Positions 1-12,100 of a DNA stretch of 64,000 nucleotides are shown here, piece by piece (position 1 is the first letter of the stretch; every line of letters begins with the position of its first letter). This DNA is from Nicotiana tabacum (taxonomy: Eukaryota > Streptophyta > Magnoliopsida > Solanales > Solanaceae), in NCBI RefSeq assembly GCF_000715075.1, contig NC_134082.1, positions 214,384,948 to 214,448,947 of the forward strand, in the 5' to 3' direction. Under the pieces are notes generated by a model. That model was not told the DNA's origin. It ran no database searches and saw nothing but the letters and a program-made list of their open reading frames with translations. The position numbers and the translations under genes are program-made.

Positions 1-883
1 GTTTGGGTCTTTTGGGTTATGGACTGGGTCGACCCAGTTCGAAATGGACTGGGTCGTAGGGAAGATTGGGCCATTTTTTGGGCCTGTGGCTTGAAATTGA
101 AGAAGAGGCCCAATTCCGACTTTCTTTATATTTTCGCTTTCTTTACTTCTTTTATTTTTCTAAAACTAAATTATAAAAATACTTAAACTATTATTAAGAA
201 CTAAATTAAGTTATAAAAGCGCAAATTAACTCCCAATAACAATTAACGCACAATTAAGTATTAATTAAGCATAAAATTGTATATTTGGACATTAAATACT
301 AAAAATGCAAACGATGCCTATTTTTGTAATTTTTAATTTTTGTAAAACAAATTCAATTACTAACAATTGTAGAATTAAATCCTACATGCAAAATGCGACA
401 TATTTTTGTATTTTTTATTAATTTAGCAAATAAACATGCACAGACAAATACAAATAATTATTCAAAATATCACAAAAATTTCACACCAAAGAAAAATCAT
501 TTTATTTTTGAATTTTTTTGGGAGTAATTCTCATATTGGGCAAAAATCACGTGCTTACACCTTCCGTAAGGCGACAACAATAGCCCAACCAATTGTGCTA
601 GGAGAAACATCACACACCACATCTGTAATAAAATTAAGATTCTTCAATTCTCGCTTTATAATAAGCGTTTCAACGTCGCGTAAGATCTAGTAGGAAAGAA
701 ACAAGGGCATAAGCCTCAAAGAAATCAAATCGCACGATGAGGAAATCAAGAAGGGAAGTACTCCTAACAGCCCTGTAGCCACTCGGAGATAAGTACAGAC
801 GTCTCCGTACCGATCTGCAAGACTCTACTAGACTCGCTCATGACTCGTGAGACCTAAGGGAACCTAGTGCTCTAATACCATAT
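1..883 (-). mobile_element. 5' leader/internal part of an LTR retrotransposon reading leftward (partial)
   Basis: This AT-rich stretch adjoins the LTR that starts at 884. The complement of 867-880 reads like the 3' end of plant initiator tRNA-Met (TGGTATTAGAGC, one change from TGGTATCAGAGC), which is a primer-binding site two or three bases after an LTR end. The element is therefore read on the minus strand, and 1-866 would be leader and start of gag. I see no convincing gag protein here. The part nearest the PBS (about 690-866) resembles leaders I associate with Solanaceae Ty3/gypsy elements. The left 500 bp, with a repeated GGGTCGACCCAG-like palindrome at its start, could be a separate insertion. 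Confidence 0.55.
867..880 (-). other. Retrotransposon primer-binding site (tRNA-iMet type)
   Basis: The minus strand reads TGGTATTAGAGCAC directly after the LTR end. It matches the initiator tRNA-Met 3' end (TGGTATCAGAGC) except at one base. It sets the orientation of the element and identifies 884-3628 as its 5' LTR. Confidence 0.7.
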
Positions 884-3628
884 TGTCACGACCCAAAATC
901 TACTAAGGATCGTGATGGCGCCGGACACTGCTGTCAGGCAAGCCAATCATAAATATTTAATTTAAGCCTTGTTTTAATAATTTTGAAAACTATGATTTTT
1001 CCTTCAATTTTACTAGTAAAAGATAACTGTTTCAAATTAAATAGAAACGTTTAGGAATTAATACAAATACCCCATAATCATCCCAGAACCCTGTGTCACA
1101 AGTGCATGAGCGTTTACCATGGAATAAAATAAAATGCAATAAATGTCCGGACTACAATTGGACAGGAATGAAATGATACAGTACAATACTCTGAAGGAGA
1201 CTCTGCTGGCTGCGAATCATCTCGCAAGATACAACTTACCTAAGTCCCCGCATCAACCATACCGCTACACCACTAAGCCACTAGCCACACATGAACCTGT
1301 GCAACAAAATGCACAGCAAGTGTAGTATGAGTATGAAAATAACTTGTACCCAGTAAGTATCCCGTCTAACCTCGAAGAAGTAGAGACGAGAGGCCGACTT
1401 CGACAATCATGGATTCATTAAAGCAGCAATAAACTCAAGTAAGTCAAGAAAACAAGTAAACATCCCCTTTTACATTTAGGAGTCTCCAAATTTATAATCC
1501 ATTATTTATCAATTTATCTCAGACCAGGGAGGCAATATCAATTTACAAATCTCAAGCAAGTATTACAAGCATCCGCAAATCATGCCGAGGTCGTACGGCC
1601 CGATCCAATAAATATTTAAACTGTGCACTGCCAGAGGGTCGAATGGCGCAAACCATAGATACATCTATTTAATCAGCCGAGGCATTTGGCCCATTCTAAA
1701 ATTAAACACACACAGACAGTCAATCAAGAAGTCATCATGGAACAATTATCCAAAAAAGCCAATTCTCTTTTAACAATGTAAGAAAATGAAATTTAATCTT
1801 TTTAGAAATCCATTTACTAATTCGATGTGATTTAAGCAATTCAAACTGTCAATAAGATTACAAATATTCCAAGTATAGCATGCTTTTGGGTCCTAGACTA
1901 CCCGGACTTAATCATAATAGTAGCTGCGCATGGACCATCGTCACCTCGTGCGTACGTAACCCCTCACGAATAGAAGCACATAACCAATTATTTCACCTAT
2001 GGGGACAATTCCCTCGTACAAGGTTAGAAAAGAGACTTACCTCGCTTCGAAGCCCAATGACCGGCTTCCAAGTCCTTCCGACGACTCAAACCGATACCCC
2101 AACGCTCCAAAACTAGCCAAATAATGGGCAAACCAATGAAAATATACCCTAATATTCATAACAATTCAATTTATATAAAATCTCAACTCCGCTCGAAAAG
2201 TTGACAAAATCGCCCTCGGGCCCACATTCCCGGATTCCGAAATTTTTCGAATATGAACTTTATCCATGACCTCACGAACTCAAATATATGATTTTCTCTC
2301 AATTCCATGCCCAAAATTGTGGTAAAAATCCAAAATATAAATTTCTAGGTCTCCTACCAAAAATCCACAAATTTCTACCAAAGTTCATGCTCAAATCCGT
2401 ATATAATCCAAGTATTAACTCAAAACTAGTAGAAACCACTTACCTTATGCTTGGTGATGAAAATGGCACTCCCAAGTTGCTCCAAAATCGGCTCCCATAG
2501 AGGAAAAAAAATGCTAAAAATGAGCCAAACCCTCGCTTAAAAGAACACACTGCCCAACCTGCTTCTCGCACCTGCGGAAATCTCCATCGCATGTGCGCTC
2601 TCAGCTAACTCGCCCACGGCCGCTTCTGCGGGACCAGGACCGCTTCTGCGGAAGCTGCGTCACACCTGTGCTCCCATCCATTTCCACTTCTGCGACACTC
2701 GGGCCGCTTTTGTGGCTCCGCACCTGCGACCAAAACCTCGCAGGCGCGGTTACACCAGATACCAGCTGCTTCAATTCTTCTTCAAATACAAATTTTGATC
2801 TGTTATCCATCCGGAATCCACCCGAGGCTTACGAGACCCCAACCAATCATACCAACCAATCCCAAAACATAATGCGGACCTGCTCGAGGTCTCAAATCGC
2901 ATCAAACAACGCTAAAATCACGAATCACACCCCAAATCAAACTTAATAAACTTGAGAAATTCAAACTTCAACATTCGATGTCGAAACCTATCAAATCACA
3001 TCTAATTGACCTCAAATTTTGCACACAAGTCATATTTGACATTGCGGACCTACTCCAACTTTCGGAATTAGAATGCGACCCTGATATCAAAAAGTTCACT
3101 TCCGGTCAAACTTCTCAAATACCTTCAAATTTTCAACTTTAGCAAAATGACTCCAAAATGACCCACAGACCTTTGAATTCACTTTCGATCGTGATCCCAA
3201 CACCAGAATCACCATATGGAGCTATTTCCAGACTTGAAATCCCAAACGGACATCGATAACATGAAATGCACTACAATCCAAACTTATGAAATTCTTCCAA
3301 AAAAGCTAACTTCCACAATAGGTGCTGAAACATTCCCGGGTCTTCCAAAACCCGATCTGGATATACGCCCAAGTCCAAAATCATCCTACGAACCTGTTGG
3401 AACCTTCAAATCCCGATTCCGAGGCCGTTTACTCAAAAATCCAATCTTAGTCACTTCTATCAACTTAAAGCTTTCGAAATGAGAATTCTCTTTCCAAATT
3501 GACTCTGAACTTCCTGAAATTCAATTCCGACCACGCACACAAGTAATAATACTTGAAATAAAGGTGCTCATAGCCTCAAACTGCTGAACGACGCGCTAGA
3601 GCTCAAAATAACCAATCGGGTCATTACA
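884..3628 (-). mobile_element. 5' LTR (2.7 kb) of a Ty3/gypsy-like retrotransposon
   Basis: The left edge is TGTCACGACCC and the right edge GGGTCATTACA. Read on the minus strand this is TG...CA with long imperfect terminal inverted repeats. The same edges recur at 3965-6974 and, on the other strand, at 42301-46446. The 'TCGTGATGGCGCC' block just inside the 3' end is shared by all three copies. The PBS at 867-880 lies next to it, so this is a 5' LTR and not a solo LTR. Very large LTRs with an iMet primer site fit the Del/Tekay chromovirus group, which is an inference from structure and not from protein. Short ORFs inside (for example 2593-2946) are not conserved genes. An (AT)n tract follows at 3629-3651. 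Confidence 0.7.
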
Positions 3629-3964
3629 ATATATATATATATATATATTGTATGTCATCACTTTATTTGCTACCTCATTCATGAAATTTTCTTTCCATCT
3701 TGCATCTTGCTAATCGCGCTTGAAAATATGGAAGGAGATCTTTGTGTGTGATTCTTAGAAAGAAAGAACCTTATTTCTTTAGGTTTTCAATTTTTATATA
3801 TGCTTGGTTAGTTTTGATAAAACTATGATTAATGGCTAGAGGTTGGTAAGTTGAGACTTTTTTGGGATATTTCTATAAGATTCCCTTTTAAATATTAAAC
3901 ATAGCATAACAGTGAAAAAAACTTCGGATATCCACCATTATAAGCACTTATCACAAGGTAAAGT
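3629..3964. other. AT-rich spacer between two LTRs; no gene seen
   Basis: It starts with an (AT)n microsatellite and continues as AT-rich unique-looking sequence. It ends in the 5-bp AAAGT that flanks the next solo LTR. I see no coding or RNA feature. Confidence 0.5.
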
Positions 3965-6900
3965 TTTCACGACCCAGACCCCGATCCGGTCGTGATGGCG
4001 CCTCTCGTGAAGATAAGGCCAGCCAACCAACCCATTTTGCCTTTTCAGAATAGTTAATATTAATAAACAGTTTTAGCATAATTAAATAACCACAGTCTAA
4101 ACAAAAGTTTTCTTTATTAAGTGCGGAATACAACCCAAACACAGCCCAAACCGGGGTGTCACAAGTCACGAGCATCTATTAGAGGATAAACATAACTGCA
4201 AGGCCTGAAACATATAAAATAGGACTGATAAACAAAAGGAAGAAATGCGGTGCTGCGAACGCTGGCAGTCACCTCACTAAATTCCGATAACTTAGCCTCC
4301 GACCAGCTCAAAACCCGCTACCGTGTGAACAAATACCTGCATCTGCACACGAGGTGTAGAGAGTAAAGTGAGTACTCCAACTCAGTGAGTAATAAAGGTA
4401 AATAATAATTGAGCGGTAAGAAATCACGTAAAGCAAATCATCATGCTGTATAGAGCAGTCTAAAACCTTTTGAGTAAAAGCAGTGAAACTGTGAAATCCT
4501 TGAAAAAAAAACATCTTAGCTCAGTTTAAACCTCTTTTAAAAATGACTTTTTCAGCGGCTACGCAAATGAGTGCAAAACAATAGTGCAGATAAGCACGGA
4601 AATCCGCCCCTCGGGCACAACACTCAATTAACAGGTAATGCCAGGCAATCAGATAAATGTCACATGAAGTAGCACAAACAACAGATAATGGCAGACAAAT
4701 GGAATAAAGTAAACACATAGAACAGTACCAGCACCATTGCGGCGTGCAGCCCGATCCATATATCACTGCGACGTGCAGCCCGATCCATATATCTCGTCGA
4801 CGGCGCTCACTAGGGGTGTGCAGACTCCGGGAGGGGCCCCTTACGGCCCAAGTGCAATATCAAGCCATATCGTGGCATCAAAATCTAGGCCATCGGCCCC
4901 ATATCAGTATTAGTATAACACTGTTGCGGCCCGCATCCCGATCCCTTAGTATCCTCACATCTGGCCCTCGACCATACTCAGTCTAGAGATTACATAAGCC
5001 CCTCAGGCATTAGTAAAAATAGTAGTTCTCAGCCCAAAATATCATTTATTAAATCGTTTTAGTTTCAAAACCGAGTAAAAGTGGTTGAGTTGTAAAATAG
5101 TGGAAAACAGTACAACTGAGTTCAAGTAGTAGATCAAAATAGTGAGGAAATAGTGATAAAAATCTCCGGAGGGTTCAAATAGTTGGCTCGAAGCCCAAAT
5201 ATGTCAATCAGTCCAAATAATGATGATAACAAATAAGTTTCAATCAAATACGCGGTAAAAGCGTCAATCGAAACAGACCAAGTCACAATCTCTAATAGTA
5301 AACGACCCCACGCTCATCATCAAGCGTGCGTCTCACCTCAATATAGCATTACGATATGCAAATCCGGGGTTTCAAACCCTCATGATATCATTTACAATCA
5401 TTTCTCACCTCGAACCTGTAAAATCTCTAGCTCGCGACGCCTTTGCCCCTCAAATCGGCCTCCACGTGCGTCGAATCTATTCAAAATCAAAACGAAACAT
5501 CACAATATGCTAAGGGAACAAGGCCCAAGCGAAAATAATCCATAACGGGCACAAATTCCGAAATTACCAAAACCCGAGCCCACTTCTCGAAACTCAGAAA
5601 TTTTTACATCAACGGGTTCCTTATCCTTCCACGAGTTCATACATATCAAAAGTTCTCAAATCCGACCTCAAATGGTCCTTCAAATCCCAATATAAAAGTT
5701 TCAAAATTCCAAGCCCTAGTTCTTCCATTTTTAGCCAAATTCCATGAATTTCTAGGTAAATTTCACAATAGAATCACGTTTTTAGGTTCGAAAATCTTAC
5801 ATCCAATCAATTCTCCATGAATTCCTCTTCAATTTCCCTCAAAAAGCTCTCAAAATACTCGGCTATGGAGGAATAATGGCTCAAAATCGCGGATGAAATG
5901 TTTTATAAACTTTCCGCCCAGCTCTGAACTTCCTTCATCGTGATCGCGGCCCAAGCCTCGCGATCGCGAAGAGCAAAAATTCCAAGACTCTCAAATGCAC
6001 TATGCGAACGCGATACCTACTATGCGAACCTGATGCCTTACTTTCCAGACCTATGCAAACGTGAACCAGATGATGCGAACGCGAAGAACAAATCCATTGG
6101 ACCCCCAAAGACTTATACGCTAACGCAAACCATTGCATGCGAATGCGAAGCACAAGGTCAAGGCCCTCCGCGAACGCAAGACCTCAAATGCGAACGTGAA
6201 GGCCAAACTCAGGCCAACCCATATTCCTTCTACGCGATCGCGATAGACCTCACGCGATCGCGAAGGCTAAAATCATCTGCAACAGCTGTTGAAATTTCTG
6301 CAACTTCTCAACATAGAAAATGGTCCGATTGACCACCCGAAACTCACCCGAGGCCCCCGGGACCCCAACCAAAAATACCAACACATCCTAAAACCTCATT
6401 CAAACTTGTTCCAATCATCAAAACACCTCAAACAACACAAAATCCATCAATTCACATTGAATTCAAGCCTAAGTTTTCAAAAAAATCTTCCGAAATACGC
6501 TTTCGATAAAAAACCCAACCAAACCACGTCCGAATGACCTAAAATTTTGCACACCCATCACAAATGACATAACGAAGCTACAACAACTCTCGGAATTCCA
6601 TTCCGATCCTCGGATCGAAATCTCACCTATCAACCGGAATTCACCAAAATACTAACTTCGCCAATTCAAGCCTAGTTCTACACCGGACCTCCAAAACCAA
6701 ATTCTGATCACCCTCCTAAGTCATAAATCACCCAACAAAACTAACCAAATCATAAAAATTCCGATCCGAGCTCATATACAAATAAGTCAACTCTTGGTCA
6801 AACCTTTCAAATTCAAAGCTTTTAGCTGAGACTGTTCTTTCAAATTCATACCGATTTTCGTGAAAACCAAAACCAACAATTTACATCAGTCATAATACAT

Positions 6901-6974
6901 CATACGGGGCAAGTCATGCCCGAGAAATGGCGATCAAAGTGCAAAAGCTCAAAACGACCGGTCGGGTCGTTACA
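3965..6974 (-). mobile_element. Solo LTR (3.0 kb), same family
   Basis: On the minus strand it begins TGTAACGACCCGACCGG and ends GGTCGTGAAA, where the canonical TGACA end has decayed. The flanks are AAAGT (3960-3964) and AAATT (6975-6979), a 5-bp target-site duplication with one mismatch. No primer-binding site or internal region adjoins either end, so it is a solo LTR left by unequal recombination. It shares the GTCGTGATGGCGCC block with the LTRs at 884 and 42301. The part near 5935-6250 is rich in GCGATCGCG/TGCGAACGCG-like words. The ORFs in it are chance. Confidence 0.75.
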
Positions 6975-6983
6975 AAATTTATA

Positions 6984-7137
6984 TTCGCTTGACCTATAGT
7001 TCACTGGTTCAAGTCATAGAGCTACTAATATTTATATTATGGTAGACTATCTATATCACATTCCTTGGGTGTGGTCTTTTCTCGGACCTTGCATGAACGC
7101 GAGATGCTTTGTGCATCGGGCTGCCCTATTTTATTAC
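6984..7137 (+). mobile_element. TS-type tRNA-derived SINE, 5' truncated
   Basis: A pol III box-B-like word GGTTCAAGTC lies at 7006-7015. It is followed by the body typical of the Solanaceae TS SINE: a 'GTAGACTATCTATATCACA' segment, a CTTGGGTGTGG block and the end CATCGGGCTGCCCTATTTTATTA. The copy is diverged from the better one at 56186. It starts only about 10 bp after the solo LTR, and box A is absent, so it is 5' truncated. Confidence 0.75.
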
Positions 7138-7980
7138 TAAAGGAATAATTTAGATGAAGAAATTTACTAAATTTATTTTTTAAGATTAAGACGTCTAAAT
7201 CTGAATACACATCTATATATTAAGATGTGTATTAAGATTAAGGTATCTGAATACATAGCCGAATATTAAAATGTGTATTAAGATTTGAATACTAAATGAT
7301 TAAGATGGTTGTTTTTTAACATCTGAATGTATAAAAATTTTCTTTATTTGAAAATTAATAAACATAAATTTTAAATAAAATACGAATTAATCTAATATTC
7401 TATCAATTTATTTTTTTTTAAAATATGGTAGTTAGCGGTGGTGATGGATAATGGTGGTACTTGTGAATGCCGACTAGAGACGATGGTTGATGGTGGTTTT
7501 GATTTATGATGGTGGTTCTGAGTTGTAGCTAGTGGTAATTGATAGTGATGACGATTATGATTGAGAATGGTGGTTGTGGTTGTGGTTGTGATTGAGAAAG
7601 ATAGTATGCAGTGTCAGTTATGGTTATTGATGGTGATGTGATGGTTAGTTGTTGTAGTTGAAGAGGACGAATTTGTGGTTGTGGTTGAGAATGATGGTGG
7701 TGGGGGTAATGGAAATTCTGGGTGGTGGTTGTCGATAATGATTGCGACTATGACTAAGGAGGTGGTGGTGATGGTGATAGCATGGTAATAGTTGATAATG
7801 GTAGATAATGATGGCAATTTATAATGAATGTGGTTGATAACATCTTAATGAAATTAAGTCTTTGTTATAATTCTTAATCATTCAGACCTATTAGTGGCTG
7901 TGATTGTGAAGTTAAAAAAAAAACTTAATAATTAAGATTAAGACTTTAAAAATAAATACACTTAATGTTTGAGATATGAT
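7138..7980. repeat. AT-rich and (GGTGRT)-rich low-complexity tract, probably a decayed transposon
   Basis: 7180-7300 has repeated 'AAGATGTGTATTAAGATT' units, and 7900-7960 has related AAGATTAAGAC words in similar AT-rich context. Between them, 7430-7830 is dense in GGTGGT/GATGGT trinucleotides. The minus-strand ORF at 7614-7817 (runs of T, P, S and N/H) is a product of this composition and not a gene. I see no transposase. Confidence 0.45.
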
Positions 7981-9118
7981 CACGACGAATATTTAATCAA
8001 CTACGGTTACGTTTACACCAAGAACTCATATTCTATTGCATCAAAAGTTGATTCAATTGCAGCACTTACTATAACAAGAAGAGCATTCATGTATCCATCA
8101 AATGCAAACAAATGAAGTCTAAAAACTATATTTAATTAAACAAAAATCGAATACAAATCAGACCAATTAAAATTTGAAATCAATGTCAAAATAAATTAGA
8201 ACGAATCGGGGCTCCGGTTGCAAAAGAGGTAGGTGAGACGTGGCAGCAATAGAGGAGAAGCGGGAGTCCATGGCGCACTTAAAAATCTGCCAGCCCCCCT
8301 CACTGTATAAATTAATGTCAAACTAAATCAGAAAAACTGCTTAAATCCATAAAACCAGTCCCCCTCACTGTATACAAATTAATAAGCCATGAATGAATTA
8401 AACCCTCCACCACTCCCACAATATGTCTGTCTTTCCATCGTTTTCTCGTTTTCTCCATATAGTATAGTATAGAGTGAGGCAAGTGAACATAAAAAGGCAG
8501 AAATGACGGAAACTCCAAAGCAAGAAAGCACCATTGATTCCAGTGAGCAAGAAATCAGAGCTTTTTCAACACCTGGCTTTCCTCCCTCTTCTCCATCCGT
8601 CACACTATTTGTCCATTCTAACCGTCCCCCCCCCCCCCCACATCCTTTTTTTCGACCGTTCACACTTAACAAAGACAAAGTGACAACTCCTCACCCACTT
8701 AATTTTTATTATGAATCCGTTTGAAGTGAAACCCTTCATTAAAGTTTGGAATTCTTCCCAAGTCCCAACTTCCCTTGCCCCTACAGTACACCTATTTCAT
8801 CTTTTGGCTCATTACATTACACTTTCTTTCTTATTTTAATTTACTCGACGAGAGAAGAAAAAAAAAACAAAATTAAAGGTTCTCTCCTGAATGAGGATTG
8901 CACAAATGTCAATCGTATCAGTGCCATTTGGTAGCAAAACGCCAGACCCACTAATCTCAGCCAGTTTGGTGATAATAATGACACTAGCCTCCCACCCACT
9001 CACCGAAAACTCCCCCAATTTTCAATATCACAAAAAGAGAGGAAAAAGAGAACAGAGAGCTTTTTACAGAAATAAGCAGAAGCAGCATTGGTGGTGGAGT
9101 AGAAGGAGTTGATCGATA
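7981..9118 (+). promoter_or_regulatory. FUS3 upstream region and presumed 5' UTR
   Basis: It holds no conserved gene. A C14 run is at 8626-8639. An ATG at 8891 opens a 73-codon reading frame that ends at 9112, six bases before the FUS3 start codon (described separately). I could not place a transcription start or a convincing TATA box from sequence alone, and I saw no perfect CATGCA (RY) motif in the last kilobase. Confidence 0.4.
8891..9112 (+). other. Candidate upstream ORF of FUS3 (73 codons)
   Basis: The ATG at 8891 opens a frame closing with TGA at 9110-9112, leaving six bases before the FUS3 ATG at 9119. If transcription starts upstream of 8891, ribosomes would meet this frame first, and reinitiation after a 73-codon frame is expected to be poor, so it could repress FUS3 translation. 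The peptide matches no family known to me and its C-terminus is very basic. It could equally be intergenic chance. Confidence 0.3.
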
Positions 9119-12100
9119 ATGGCGATGACCGAGGCGTATGGAGTGATGGCAGATGGAAATGCAGCACTTGTTGCCAATACTCCTACGTCTATGATCAATG
9201 GTGTTTTTGAGGCTACTACTCCTACTGATATTTTGAATGCTCAACCTCCTCATCAGACCACCAAAAGAAGTCGCAGCCAGAGGCGTAGGCGTTCTTCTAT
9301 CAACTTTGCCTCCCTGCTGGATTTCCCATCTTTCCTCCCCCACGTGCCACCACCTCCTCCTATGCCTGTCGCACGTGTATGCTCTCCTCTCACCTTTTTT
9401 ACTTACTCTCTTGCTAATCACTTTTCTTCCTTTATTACTAGTACTAGTACTCCTTAATTTTTATCATCTCAACTAAATTACACTTTCCTTTTATTGCCAT
9501 TTAATTTTATCTTTTGCCCAAAAAAATAATATATATATCGTATCTCTGAAGGATGTGGTGGGTGAAATATCAGTCGGCATTTTAATGGGAAAATCATACC
9601 CCTTCTTTGACGTTATTTTAATTTGGAATTGTTACACTGTGATCTCCCCTGCTGCTGCTGCTGCTGCTAGATCTTTCACTTCCATTTATTCCTCTCTTTA
9701 ATTTATATTCTTTTGGATAAATTCTCGAGATTTCCTTTTCTTTTTTTGGTTGCCCATCTGGTATCCGTTATCGACATTGGGGCCGACTAAATCCGGATTC
9801 GCACCAGTAAGTCCCGCGTTGTGTAAAGCGCTCCCTAACAAAGACGACTTCATACCCCGAGACCCGAACCCGAAACCTCTGGTTAAGGAGGAAGGAGTAC
9901 TTAATTCTAGGTGATCAGGCAGGATACGGCGAAGCTTCAGATTTTCGAGGACACGACACTTGATAGGAAGTTGTGGAGGTCGAGTATTACGGTTGTAGCC
10001 TAGGAGGTAGTTGAGTCTTGCGTTACTTTGCCCTTACTTTGTACCTTTGTGAGCCTAGTACTATAGGGTTCTGTCTAAGATAGCTAGGGGAAATGTCGCG
10101 TCTTACTATTTTCTATTTTCGACGCAGGATACATTTACTAGCCATCGCTTTTTGCTGTGCATTTTATGTTCCTAGTTTTCCTATGATCTTCGTGGTGATT
10201 CTAATATTCTCCCCTTTTGTCTTTTATTATCTTGAGCCGAGGGTCTTTCGGAAACAGCCTCTCTACCCCTTCGGGTAGGGGTAAGGTCTTCGTACACTAC
10301 TCTCCCCAGACCCCACTTGTGGGATTTTACTGAGTTGTTGTTGTTCTTCTTCTTGTTGGAGTTGTAGGAAATCAATTCGACTATACTCAGTATTTTTCTT
10401 AATTTGGGGGATACTCTGCTCTATTTTTTGTTGGTTTTAGTTGGACAGACTAATTAGAGTAGAACTAATTCTGTATTGGCGAAGTGTACCACTGATTTCT
10501 ACTTTAGTAAGTAGAAATAGGGGGTGCTAATGTTGTTTGAGTTTGACGCACATTATTTGCCTTTGACTATAAGAGATCCATTCCCTCTTATAGCTGCTTC
10601 TCCCCATTAGTGTGACATACTTCCAGTATAGCTAAATTATATATAATGGACACCTTCTAGACATGTCAAATGGGCCGGGTCCAACCCAACTACATGGCAA
10701 TTGGGTGGGCCTGGACCAGCCCAATCCCCATATAGTATTTAATCTCGTAGCTACAATCCCTCACAAAGAATTTCTCTAGTAATATTATGAACTCCTTCAC
10801 CCTGTACGCCTACCATACAAATTACAACTTCCAAATATTTTGGATTATCTTTCTGTTGATTAGTCATCAAAAGAACATTCTTTTTTATTCCTACTATCCT
10901 TAACTGGAATGAAGAAAAGAGCAATGTCTTTTTACCACATCCCTGCTCTACCTTGTCTTTGCCTACATTTTCTTCATGCTGCATTCATAAATACCATTCT
11001 TATGCTTAACTTGGTAAAGAAAATTTAATATTTACAATTTTCAGTGCTGCTTAGGGGATTACATATTTGTAGGTTCTGTTTATTTTGGATTTTAACCTAA
11101 GAAAGAGTTCCCTGTGAAAATCGAGATTGAAAATTTGAGGGTCCAATATCCGGGACGACCTTATGCCGTCGCGTTTGCAACAGTTGGAAGAGGACGAAGA
11201 TGCTAAAATAGGTCCTTGGTTTGAAGAATGTGGCATCTTTGCCTATAATCCTTAATTTGAAGAATGTAGCATCTTTGCCTATAATGGCACTTATGTAAGA
11301 ATTAAGATCAAGCTACACTTGAGATAATTTGAGATATTAATGAAACAAATTCCACGGTATTAGATTAAGTATCTAAAGCAATAAGATATATATTCAGTTA
11401 TAGATTTCCTTTATCCGGAGAAGAAAAATGTTCAAATCACTCAATGCAACTATGCAAGGTGTAGAGTGATATGGCAATTATACATTCTAGAGTAATGGAG
11501 TATATGGAAATTATACCTTCTTCTTTGAATGGTTAACTACGTAGTAATACACTAAAAATTTGCCTAGTTGTTTAGATGCTTGACTAGATGACACATCATT
11601 GAATGATATACGGCAAGATTAGGAAGATGATGCTCAACTAAGACCTTGGAAACATTAAAGCAAAAATGATTTTCACAATAAAACAACTATATCAACCAAC
11701 TTGCTCAACGAGAAGACGAAGCATTAAGTAATGCTCGTAATAAGCATTTTTTTCGTGGTCAAAATGCTCTAAATAAGCATTAAATTTAAAGGTGAAAACC
11801 ACAAAGATTGAAGGCATTCCAAAATGAGCAAAAGTTTGTAATTGCAAACAAGCACGAATTTATAGCTTAACATGATTAGGGGCGTATGTAGCGTACAAGT
11901 GAGGGGTTCAACTGAACCCATAACTTTCGATGCGGAGAATAAATTTATGTGTAAAATCTACTAAAATTTCAATAAATAGTGGATTTGAACTCATAGCTTT
12001 AAAAATATAATGAGTTCAATGCTAAAAATCTTAAAGGCTGAAACCATAGGGTTTAAAATCCTGGATCTGCCTCTAAACATGATAATAGCCAATTGATACC

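Noticed and set aside
884..6974. The TGTMACGACCC elements first considered as TIR DNA transposons
   Set aside because: The inverted ends are the TG..CA termini of LTRs: one copy adjoins a tRNA-iMet primer site and others have 5-bp duplications, which fits LTRs, not TIR elements.
7006..7015. Possible tRNA gene (box B)
   Set aside because: Only a box-B-like word inside a truncated TS SINE. No cloverleaf can be formed. The same applies to 23501-23510 and 56211-56220.
8984..9421. 145-codon minus-strand ORF over FUS3 exon 1
   Set aside because: Antisense shadow of exon 1 and 5' UTR. Low-complexity His/Arg/Ser composition.
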